This document shows positions 18,014 to 25,708 of a DNA stretch of 64,000 bases, one piece after another. The stretch comes from Caulobacter segnis. GTDB lineage: Bacteria > Pseudomonadota > Alphaproteobacteria > Caulobacterales > Caulobacteraceae. A model generated the notes under the pieces. The model had not been told where the DNA came from. It did not search any database and was given only the letters and a program-made list of their open reading frames with translations. The translations under genes and the position numbers were made by a program. The first letter of the stretch is position 1, and each line of letters begins with the position of its first letter. The stretch is taken from positions 3,844,001 through 3,908,000 of the forward strand of contig NZ_CP096040.1 in NCBI RefSeq assembly GCF_023935105.1, written 5' to 3'.

Positions 18014-19093
18014 GTGAGCGACGCTGAAGGTTACGACGCCATCGCCGAGGCCGAGATGAACGCGGCTGGCGGGCGGCGGCAGAAGACCCTGGGCCAGCGG
18101 CTGCGCTGGCCGCTGATGGTCGGCGTCCCGCTGGTCATCCTGGCGGGGGTCGGCGTCGTGCTGCTGACCGGCGGCAAGTCCGAGACCACTGACAACGCCT
18201 ACGTCCAGACCAGCCGCACGGCGATCAGCACCAGCATCGACGGCCGCGTCGTCGAGATCGACGTCAAGGAAAACCAGGGCGTAAAGAAGGGGCAGGTGCT
18301 GTTCCGCCTGGATCCGGCCGACTATCAGGTCGCGGTGTCCGAGGCCGAGGCCGCCCTCGCCCAGGCCCGGTTCGACGTCCAGGGCAAGCGCGCGATCTAC
18401 GCCCAGCGCCTGGCCGACCTGGCCGCCATCCAGGAAACCGCCGCCTACGCCCAGCGCGAGGCCGTCCGTCAGCGCGACCTGGCCGCCGCCGGTGTCGCCA
18501 CCAAGGCCCAGGCCGACGAGGCTCGCCACGCCGCCGACCAGGCCCAGCGCCAGATCGCGGTGGTCAAGCAGCAGGTCGCCACCGCCCTGGCCGACCTAGG
18601 CGGGACCGCCGACACGCCGACCGAGCGCCAGCCGGCCGTGCTGCAGGCCGTCGCCAAGCTGGAGCGCGCCAAGCTGGACCGCTCCTATTCCGCCGTGATC
18701 GCCCCCGCCGATGGCGTGGTGGCCAAGGTCGAGCAACTTCAGGTCGGCGCGCGCGTCACCGCCTCGCAGCCGGTGTTCTGGCTGATCTCGGGCAAGCCGT
18801 GGATCGAGGCCAACTTCAAGGAAGACCAGCTGGCCCACATGCGGGTCGGCCAGCCGGCGACGGTCAAGGTCGACGCCTATGACAAGCCGCTCAAGGCGCA
18901 TGTCGAGAGCTTCAGCCCTGGGGCCGGATCGGCTTTCGCTTTGCTGCCGGCCGAGAACGCCACCGGCAACTGGGTCAAGGTCGTCCAGCGCCTGCCCGTG
19001 CGCCTGACGCTGGACCAGGCCGCACCGGCCAACCTGTCCGCCGGCCTCAGCGCCAAGGCGACGGTGGACGTGCGGTCGGGCCGTCACGGATGA
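18014..19093 (+). CDS. emrA: HlyD/EmrA-family membrane fusion protein of efflux system
   Basis: The protein is 359 aa. A GTG start at 18014 was chosen because GGAG lies 6 nt upstream; the open frame runs back to 17813 through non-conserved sequence that overlaps the divergent lysR. It has a membrane anchor (about residues 34-55), the TDNAYVQ motif and split biotinyl-lipoyl-like halves (SIDGRVVEIDVKENQGVKKG and VIAPADGVVAKVEQLQVG). A coiled-coil hairpin lies between them, and the HlyD stretch WIEANFKEDQL follows. It links the inner membrane pump to the outer membrane channel. It overlaps the pump gene by 4 bp. Confidence 0.92.
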   Translation: MSDAEGYDAIAEAEMNAAGGRRQKTLGQRLRWPLMVGVPLVILAGVGVVLLTGGKSETTDNAYVQTSRTAISTSIDGRVVEIDVKENQGVKKGQVLFRLDPADYQVAVSEAEAALAQARFDVQGKRAIYAQRLADLAAIQETAAYAQREAVRQRDLAAAGVATKAQADEARHAADQAQRQIAVVKQQVATALADLGGTADTPTERQPAVLQAVAKLERAKLDRSYSAVIAPADGVVAKVEQLQVGARVTASQPVFWLISGKPWIEANFKEDQLAHMRVGQPATVKVDAYDKPLKAHVESFSPGAGSAFALLPAENATGNWVKVVQRLPVRLTLDQAAPANLSAGLSAKATVDVRSGRHG

Positions 19094-20628
19094 CCCCGAA
19101 GGCGCTCCTGGAGGGCCACGCGCGCGACGTCGCCAACCGGATTCCGATCACGGTCTCGGTGATGCTGGCGACGATCATGATCTCGCTGGACACCACGATC
19201 GCCAACGTCGCCCTGCCCCACATCCAGGGCAGCGTCTCGGCGTCGACGGACCAGATCACCTGGGTGCTGACCTCCTACATCGTGGCCTCGACGATCATGA
19301 CGCCGCTGACCGGCTTCCTGACCGAGCGCATGGGCCGCAAGATGGTTCTGATCGTCTCGATCATCGGCTTCACGGCCGCCTCGATGCTGTGCGGCGTGGC
19401 CCAGAACCTGGTCGAGATCGTGCTCTTCCGCCTGCTGCAAGGTCTCTTTGGGGCGGCCCTGATCCCGCTGTCCCAGGCCGTGCTGCTGGACATCAACCCG
19501 CCCGAGCGCCACGGCCAGGCTATGGCCGTCTGGGGCGCCGGCGCGGTGCTGGGTCCCCTGCTCGGCCCCGGCCTAGGCGGCTGGCTGACCGACAATCTCG
19601 ACTGGCGGTGGGTGTTCTTTATCAACCTGCCGATCGGCATCCTGGCCTTCTGCGGCGTGTTCTTCTTCCTGTCCGAGAAGAAGAGTAGCGAGAAGCGCAA
19701 GTTCGACACCCTCGGCTTCCTGGCCCTGGCGATCGCCATCGGCGCCTTCCAGCTGATGCTGGACCGCGGCCCCAGCCAGGACTGGTTCGGCTCGCGCGAG
19801 ATCTGGATCGAGCTGATCGTGGCGATCATCGCCATCTGGGTGTTCGGCGTGCAGCTAGCCACGGCCGAAAAGCCGTTCGTGGCCCGCGAGCTGCTGGCCG
19901 ACGGCAACTTCATCACCTGCTGCCTGTTCGGCTTCTTCATCGGCATCCTGCTCTACAGCACCCTCGCCTTGCTGCCGCCGCTGATGCAGACCCTGCTGGG
20001 CTATCCAGTCGCCTTCACCGGCCTGGTCTCGATGCCGCGCGGCCTGGGCTCGTTCATCGCCATGTTCGCGGTGGGCCAACTGATGGGGCGGATGAACATC
20101 AAGCTGCTGCTCAGCATCGGCCTGGCCATCAGCGCCCTCTCGCTCTGGCAGATGAGCCACTACAATCTTCAGATGGACACCACCCTGCTGGTGACCTCGG
20201 GTTTCCTGTCGGGAGTCGGCACGGGCCTGATCTTCGTGCCGCTCAGCACCATCGCCTTCGCCAAGGTGCTGCCCCAGCACCGGGCCGAGGGCGCGGGCCT
20301 GTTCACCCTGATCCGCAACATCGGCTCGGCCGCCGGCATCTCGATCATGCAGGCGCTGTTCGTCAGCGGCATCGAGGAGCATCACGCGGTGCTGGTCGAA
20401 CACGCCCGCCCGGACAACACCCTGTACCAGGCCTACATGCCGAACCTGTTCTCCAGCGAGACCGCCTTGGCCACGTTCAACGGCATGGTCAGCCGGCAAG
20501 CGGCGATGCTGTCCTATCTCGACGACTTCCGGCTGATGCTGGTGATCACCATCGCCTGCGCGCCGCTCATCCTTCTCATGCGTACCCCCAAACCCGGGGC
20601 GAAGGCCGCCAATGTCTCCGACCACTAA
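19090..20628 (+). CDS. emrB: DHA2-family MFS multidrug efflux pump, EmrB-like
   Basis: The protein is 512 aa with about 14 hydrophobic segments, as expected for DHA2 drug:H+ antiporters. Motif C-like GAVLGPLLGPGLGGWL and the N-terminal ISLDTTIANVALPHIQ typical of EmrB/QacA proteins are visible. It starts within the emrA stop (ATGA) and overlaps the outer membrane factor gene by 17 bp, so the three genes are one operon. The substrate is not determinable from sequence. Confidence 0.94.
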   Translation: MTPKALLEGHARDVANRIPITVSVMLATIMISLDTTIANVALPHIQGSVSASTDQITWVLTSYIVASTIMTPLTGFLTERMGRKMVLIVSIIGFTAASMLCGVAQNLVEIVLFRLLQGLFGAALIPLSQAVLLDINPPERHGQAMAVWGAGAVLGPLLGPGLGGWLTDNLDWRWVFFINLPIGILAFCGVFFFLSEKKSSEKRKFDTLGFLALAIAIGAFQLMLDRGPSQDWFGSREIWIELIVAIIAIWVFGVQLATAEKPFVARELLADGNFITCCLFGFFIGILLYSTLALLPPLMQTLLGYPVAFTGLVSMPRGLGSFIAMFAVGQLMGRMNIKLLLSIGLAISALSLWQMSHYNLQMDTTLLVTSGFLSGVGTGLIFVPLSTIAFAKVLPQHRAEGAGLFTLIRNIGSAAGISIMQALFVSGIEEHHAVLVEHARPDNTLYQAYMPNLFSSETALATFNGMVSRQAAMLSYLDDFRLMLVITIACAPLILLMRTPKPGAKAANVSDH

Positions 20629-22057
20629 GCTGATCACTGCCCTTCTGGCCGCCTCGTCGCTGAGCGCCTGCGCCACAGTGGGTCCGGACTTCAAGGCTCC
20701 GGACGCGCCGGCGACGGCTTCAGCCCTGGGCGCGGGCGAGACGGCCCCGACCGCCGCGCGACTGGATGCGTCCGCCGCCCATTCCGGCCCCTGGTGGACG
20801 GCCCTGAACTCGCCGGAGCTGGACGCCACCATCCGCCAGGCGCTGAAGGACAGCCCGACCCTGGCCGAGGCCGACGCCACCCTGGCCCAGGCCTCATCTG
20901 CCCTGGCCCAGGCGCGCGGCGTCGCGGGACCGCAGGTGACCGGCAACGCCGGGATCAATCGGGAGCGCGCCAACCTGCAGGCCTTCGGCTTCACGGGCTT
21001 CGGCGACATCAAGCTCAGCAACCCCACCTTCAGCCTCTATTCGGTCGGCGGCGCGATCAGCTACGACCTCGACCTGTGGGGCGGGAACAAGCGGCGCATC
21101 GAAAGCGCGGCGGCGCGCGCCGAGGCGCAGGGCCGCCGAGCCGAGGCGGCCTATCTGAGCCTGACCGCCAATGTCGCGATGCAGGCGGCCACCATCGCCA
21201 CGCTGCGGTCGCAGATCGCCAGCGTCGAACGGATGATCGCCGACGATCAGGCCAATATCGATCTGGTCCACAAGGCCAACGCCCTGGGCGGCTCGACCAG
21301 CCTGGCCAAGGTCTCGGCCGCCAGCCAGCTGGAACAGGACCGCGCTCTGTTGCCGGCCCTGCAGGGTGAACTGGCCGCCGCCCGCCATGCCCTGGCCGTG
21401 CTGGTCGGCAAGGCCCCGGCCGATTGGGCCGCCCCGGCCTTCGACCTTTCGACCATGGCCTTGAACGCGCCGGTCCCGGTGGCCCTGCCCTCGCAGCTGG
21501 TCCGTCAGCGTCCGGACATCCTGGCCGCCGAGGCCGAGTTGCACGCCGCCACCGCCGACATCGGCGTGGCGACGGCCGACCTCTATCCGAACATCAAGCT
21601 CTCCGCGTCCCTGACCCAGGGATCGCTGAAGCCCGGCGATCTCTTCTCGTACGACGCCAGCGGCTGGGATGTCGGCGCGGGGCTCACCGCCCCGCTGTTC
21701 GACGGCGGCGCCCTGAAGGCGCGTCGGCAGCAGGCGCGCGAGGCTGCCCACGCGGCCTCGGCGCGCTATCAGCAGACCGTGCTGACCGCCTTCGGCCAGG
21801 TGGCGGACGCCCTCTCGGCCCTGGCGGCCGACGAGACGACCCTGGCCGCCTATGGTCGCACCGAGCAGCAGTCGACCGAACGGCTGCGCCTGGCCAAGGT
21901 GGCCTTCGACAAGGGCGGCGGCACGCTGCTGGAGGTAATCGACGCTCAGCGCACGCTGAACAGCGCCCGCTCGGCCCGCGCCCGGGCCGAGGGTCAGCGC
22001 CTGGTCGACGCCATCCGCCTGTTCGCGGCGACGGGCGCCGACTGGCGGACGGGCTGA
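20612..22057 (+). CDS. Outer membrane efflux lipoprotein, NodT/OprM family
   Basis: The protein is 481 aa. A lipoprotein signal (LLAASSLSAC, lipidated Cys at about residue 19) precedes VGPDFKAPDAP, the usual NodT/OprM start. Two OEP repeats follow, with RPDILAAEAELHAATADIGV-type sequence at about residues 295-315. It is the outer membrane channel of the EmrAB-like pump. Start and stop are clear: it begins inside the end of emrB and ends at the base before the convergent small gene. Confidence 0.93.
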   Translation: MSPTTKLITALLAASSLSACATVGPDFKAPDAPATASALGAGETAPTAARLDASAAHSGPWWTALNSPELDATIRQALKDSPTLAEADATLAQASSALAQARGVAGPQVTGNAGINRERANLQAFGFTGFGDIKLSNPTFSLYSVGGAISYDLDLWGGNKRRIESAAARAEAQGRRAEAAYLSLTANVAMQAATIATLRSQIASVERMIADDQANIDLVHKANALGGSTSLAKVSAASQLEQDRALLPALQGELAAARHALAVLVGKAPADWAAPAFDLSTMALNAPVPVALPSQLVRQRPDILAAEAELHAATADIGVATADLYPNIKLSASLTQGSLKPGDLFSYDASGWDVGAGLTAPLFDGGALKARRQQAREAAHAASARYQQTVLTAFGQVADALSALAADETTLAAYGRTEQQSTERLRLAKVAFDKGGGTLLEVIDAQRTLNSARSARARAEGQRLVDAIRLFAATGADWRTG

Positions 22058-22384
22058 CTACTCTCCGGAGATTCCGGCGCGCAGGCGGGCGGCGACGTCG
22101 CCCAGGGTGATGGCGTTGAGGGAGTCGTTGACCTCCAGCACGCCCTGGCCGTGCTGCTGCGACAGGTTGCCGGTGAAGTCCGTCAGGGCCGTGATGTGCT
22201 GAGCCAGCAGGTCGACCGTGTGCAGTTCCTGCATAACCGACAGGCGATGCTCGTCCGGCACCACCTCGAGGATCTTGCCCAGCGCCACGTCCAGATGTCC
22301 GCACGCGACGGCCGCGAACGACATCTCCGCGGAGATCGCCTTCAGCACCGTCTCAACGCTCGCGGGCGGCAACTTGTCAGACAT
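22058..22384 (-). CDS. Small conserved-looking hypothetical protein
   Basis: This is a 108-aa soluble protein from MSDKLPPASVETVL. The start was chosen because AGGGGGAAG lies a few bases upstream. It looks mostly alpha-helical with amphipathic segments and one Cys. The frame is open to 22492, but the added residues look non-coding. Its stop abuts the stop of the efflux gene. I do not recognise the family; the helical pattern with LSVMQELHTVDLLAQHITAL could be a protein-interaction bundle. Confidence 0.6.
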   Translation of the reverse strand: MSDKLPPASVETVLKAISAEMSFAAVACGHLDVALGKILEVVPDEHRLSVMQELHTVDLLAQHITALTDFTGNLSQQHGQGVLEVNDSLNAITLGDVAARLRAGISGE

Positions 22385-22494
22385 CACTTCCCCCTGATTC
22401 CTCGGAGGGAGGTCAACACGCGTCGCGCCGAAACCGCAAGGCCTTGATTTGTGCGGCGAATTATCGCGCCCGACCGAAAACCCCGGAAACAACG

Positions 22495-23250
22495 TCAGAT
22501 GGCTGTACGGCGCAGCAATTCGTCGCGCCTTTCGGCCATCTCCTGGCGGGTCCGCTCCAGGGCGTCGCGCTCGGCCGTCGCCAGCAGGGCCTCGACCGTG
22601 CGGTTCAGGTGATCATGGATCACTCGCCGCGCCTCCTTGGGATCACGGTCGCGCAGGGTGGCGACGATCCGATGATGGTCCTCGGCGAAAGCCTCCGGCG
22701 CAGCCAGCCGCACCCGGCGTAGCTGGTGGCCGCATTCGGGAAATTGCCGGCGCAGCGTCCAGATCTCCTCGACCGCCGCGACGATGGCGGCGTTGCGCGT
22801 GGCGTGGGCCACGGCCAGATGGAAGTCATGCTCCAGCCGCTCGCCCTCGTCGGCGCCCGCCAGGCTGGCCAGTTCGCGGGCGATGCGCTCCAGGGCCATG
22901 ACCTGCTCGTCGCTGACGGCGGCGGCGGCCAGGGCGCAGGCCTCGCCCTCGAACAGGCGACGGGCTTCGGTAAGCTCCAGGGCGCTGACCTCGGCCTCGG
23001 TCGCATCGGCCTCGGGCTTGCCTCGCGCGGTGACATAGACGCCCGAGCCCTGACGAGCCTCGACCAGCCCCTGGAACTCCAGGGCGATCATCGCGTCGCG
23101 GATGGTCGGCCGACTGACGCCGAACGAATCGGCCAGACCCCGCTCGGACGGCAGGCGGTCGCCGGGGCCATAGCGGCCCTCGGCGATCGAGGTCGCGATC
23201 GAACGGGCGACCTGCTGATAGAGCTTCTGGGGGTCGGGCGCGCCGCGCAT
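22495..23250 (-). CDS. GntR-family regulator, FadR subfamily (pectin locus, first copy)
   Basis: The protein is 251 aa. An N-terminal winged HTH (YQQVARSIATSIAEGRYGPG, LPSERGLADSFGVSRPTIRDAM) is followed by an FCD ligand domain with His residues in HDFHLAVAHATRN and HHRIVATLRDRD that commonly bind a metal. It is the third gene of kduI-GH105-gntR, 31 bp after GH105. It probably senses a uronate catabolite and represses this operon and the divergent receptor. The ligand is inferred from context. It is similar in layout to the regulator at 28191. Confidence 0.92.
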   Translation of the reverse strand: MRGAPDPQKLYQQVARSIATSIAEGRYGPGDRLPSERGLADSFGVSRPTIRDAMIALEFQGLVEARQGSGVYVTARGKPEADATEAEVSALELTEARRLFEGEACALAAAAVSDEQVMALERIARELASLAGADEGERLEHDFHLAVAHATRNAAIVAAVEEIWTLRRQFPECGHQLRRVRLAAPEAFAEDHHRIVATLRDRDPKEARRVIHDHLNRTVEALLATAERDALERTRQEMAERRDELLRRTAI

Positions 23251-23281
23251 CGAGCCTCGCTGTGGATTCTGACCCGCTATT

Positions 23282-24481
23282 CTACCGCTTGGCCTGACCT
23301 TGGGAAGACGAGGTCATTCGACCAAGGTTTCGCACCTCGCTGGCGGCCAGCAGGAAGGCGCCGACGCCGTACAGCTGGGTGTCGTGACGTCCGACCTGGT
23401 CCGGCGCCGCGCCGATGCGCTGCACCCAGCCCAGCCGACCATCCGGCTCGACGGCCGCGTCGAGAGCCTTCCAGCCCTTGTCGATCGCCGGACCGTACTT
23501 GGCGCGGGGCAACAGGCCGTGGTTCACGCCCCAGGCCAGGCCGTAGACGAAGAAGCCCGTGCCGCTGGTCTCGGGCGTCTTCTGCGGCTCCAGCAGCGAA
23601 ACGGGCCAGTAGCCTTCCTCGCCCTGCAGCGTCACGATCCTGGCGGCCATCTGCTTGAAGACCTGCTCGTAGCGCGCGCGGCTGGGGTGATTGGCGGGCA
23701 GGTCCTGCAGGATGCGGGCGATGCCGGCGAAGGCCCAGCCGTTGCCGCGGCCCCAGAAGATCTTGTGCCCGTTTTCGCCGCGGCGGGTGATGAAGCGGCT
23801 GTCGCGGAAATAGAGGTGGTCGGCCTTGTCGAACAGATAGTCATGGGTGGCCCAGAACTCGCTGTCGGCATGGGCCAGATAGCGCTTGTCGCCCGTGGCC
23901 TTGCTCAGCGCCGTCCAGACCGGCGGGGCCATGAAGATCGCGTCGCTCCAGCACCAGCGGGCCTGGCAGTAGGGGTCGCCCTTCGCCGGCTTGGGCTCGA
24001 AGTCGAGGGACACCGTCGATGGATTGGCCAGCACGGCGTCGAAGCGTTCGCGCGTGGGGATCAGCTTGCTGGCGTCCTTGGTGCGCTGAGCGGCCCAGAC
24101 CCAGACCGCGCCGGTCGCGTCGGCGTCGGCGTGACGGGGACGATGATCGTAACCCCACTGCTCGGCCTGGCCGTGCTGGAGAATGGCGTTCGTCAGATAG
24201 GGATCCTGCGTCGCGTCGGCGAAGGTGTAGAGGCCGACATAGAACGCCGCCTGCACCCAGTCGCGCGGCGCTTCGGTGTCCTTGCGGAACGACGTGACCG
24301 GCACATAGTCGAAGTTGTCCATATGGGCCAGCTGCCAGGCCGCGACCTTGCGGCCAGCGGCGTCGACGGTCGAGGCGGGAACGCTGACGACAGCGGACTT
24401 CTGGGCGGCGAAGGCGGGCGCAGCCGCGCCGGCCAGGATGGCGACGGCGACCGCGGCCTTCAGCAAGGTCTTGAAGGTCAT
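23282..24481 (-). CDS. Glycoside hydrolase family 105-type unsaturated uronyl hydrolase
   Basis: The protein is 399 aa with a signal peptide (about residues 1-26, ending APAFAA), so it is periplasmic. Sequence blocks fit GH88/GH105 alpha6/alpha6-barrel enzymes: WVQAAFYVGLYTFADATQD, WCWSDAIFMAPPVWTAL with a catalytic-type Asp, and FWGRGNGWAFAGIARIL. These enzymes hydrolyse the unsaturated uronic acid from the ends of pectin-lyase products (rhamnogalacturonan or unsaturated oligogalacturonides). It sits between kduI and gntR with gaps of 35 and 31 bp. The exact substrate is not settled by sequence. Confidence 0.9.
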   Translation of the reverse strand: MTFKTLLKAAVAVAILAGAAAPAFAAQKSAVVSVPASTVDAAGRKVAAWQLAHMDNFDYVPVTSFRKDTEAPRDWVQAAFYVGLYTFADATQDPYLTNAILQHGQAEQWGYDHRPRHADADATGAVWVWAAQRTKDASKLIPTRERFDAVLANPSTVSLDFEPKPAKGDPYCQARWCWSDAIFMAPPVWTALSKATGDKRYLAHADSEFWATHDYLFDKADHLYFRDSRFITRRGENGHKIFWGRGNGWAFAGIARILQDLPANHPSRARYEQVFKQMAARIVTLQGEEGYWPVSLLEPQKTPETSGTGFFVYGLAWGVNHGLLPRAKYGPAIDKGWKALDAAVEPDGRLGWVQRIGAAPDQVGRHDTQLYGVGAFLLAASEVRNLGRMTSSSQGQAKR

Positions 24482-24516
24482 CTGAGCGTTTCTCCCCGTT
24501 CTTTTTCTTGTCTTTG

Positions 24517-25365
24517 CTATACGCCCGGGCCCAGGTCGGAGACGGCCAGGACGTCCATGTCGTCGAACTCGAGGTTCTCTCCGCCCATGGACCAGATGAA
24601 ACTGTAGCTGGCGGTGCCGACGCCGCTGTGGATCGACCAGCTGGGCGAGAACACCGCCTCCCCTTCGTCCATGAACACCGCGCGCGGCTCGGACGGCTCG
24701 CCCATCAGGTGCATGACCCGCCCGGCCCCGGCGTCGAAGTACATGTAGATCTCGCTGCGCCGGCGGTGGGTGTGCGGCGGCATGGTGTTCCAGACGTTGC
24801 CGGACTCCAGCTCGGTGAAGCCCATCACCAGCTGGCAGGTCTCGACCAGACCGGGGCGGATGCTCTGGCGGATCACGCGACGGTTCGCCGTCGACGCGTC
24901 GCCCGCCTGGATCGTGCGCGCCTCATCGCGCCGCACGCGCTTGCTGGGATGGGCGACGTGAGCCGGATAGCTGACGAAGTAGTACTTGGCCGGATCGGCC
25001 GCGTCGTCGCTCTCGAAGCTGACCGCCTCGACGCCCCGGCCGATATAGAGGCTGTCGCGGCGCGACATCTCGAAACGCTGGCCGTCCAGGGTGATCGCGC
25101 CCGGGCCGCCGATGTTGATCACGCCCACCTCCCGACGCTCACAGAAGAAGCGCGAAGCCAGCTCCCGGTGGGTCGGCAAGACCAGGGGCGTTTCAGTCGG
25201 CATGGCCGAGCCGACCACCGCCCGCTCGATCTCCAGGTAGCTCAGGCCCAGTTCGCCGCTACGGAACAGGCTGTCGATGACGAAGGTGTCGCGCAGTTCG
25301 CGCACCGTCATGCGGCTCATGCCCGCGCGGTCGGTGCTCTCGCGATAGTCCATCTGGACGCTCAT
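24517..25365 (-). CDS. kduI: 5-keto-4-deoxyuronate isomerase KduI
   Basis: KduI converts 5-keto-4-deoxyuronate to 2,5-diketo-3-deoxygluconate in pectin breakdown. The 282-aa protein matches the usual size of about 278 and keeps the cupin metal site: HTHRRRSE (H198, H200, E205) plus H246. MDYRES at residue 5 aligns with the usual family start, so translation from 25353 is an alternative to 25365. It is first in the leftward kduI-GH105-gntR operon and divergent from the TonB-dependent receptor. Confidence 0.95.
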   Translation of the reverse strand: MSVQMDYRESTDRAGMSRMTVRELRDTFVIDSLFRSGELGLSYLEIERAVVGSAMPTETPLVLPTHRELASRFFCERREVGVINIGGPGAITLDGQRFEMSRRDSLYIGRGVEAVSFESDDAADPAKYYFVSYPAHVAHPSKRVRRDEARTIQAGDASTANRRVIRQSIRPGLVETCQLVMGFTELESGNVWNTMPPHTHRRRSEIYMYFDAGAGRVMHLMGEPSEPRAVFMDEGEAVFSPSWSIHSGVGTASYSFIWSMGGENLEFDDMDVLAVSDLGPGV

Positions 25366-25626
25366 CGGCCGTCGCCACGAGGCGATCGATCGCCGCCCGC
25401 CAAGCCCGTCGGCGGTCGCTTACCAGTGCGCATCCAGTCCCCATTCACGTGTGGTTGCTAAACCGACATTACCAATCCAGTCACGGCGTCGTAAAGGCCG
25501 AACCATGCCTATGCGAGGTGTCTAACGTTGTCACCGACGACCGCGGCCGGCCACGTCCGCCTGATAGGCCAATAAATTCAATTACCCAGGCCATTTTAGG
25601 GACAGATAACAGCGCTACTTGACAAC

Positions 25627-25660
25627 TGGCCAGACCAAGAGTCATCAGTTGGATATACCA
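25627..25660. promoter_or_regulatory. Two candidate GntR/FadR-type operators ahead of the receptor gene
   Basis: TGGCCAGACCA (25627-25637) and TGGATATACCA (25650-25660) both fit the FadR-subfamily pattern TNGTNNNACNA at all but one defined base. The second extends to TTGGATATACCAA, close to the uronate-regulator palindrome TTGGTATACCAA. They lie 49-82 bp ahead of the receptor start. The rest of the 343-bp gap (25366-25708) shows an AT-richer stretch near 25570-25620, likely promoter DNA, and no gene. Confidence 0.6.
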
Positions 25661-25708
25661 ATTAACGCCAGCAACGAACTGGCGGACATAGCGCGGGAAA
25701 CAAAAGGG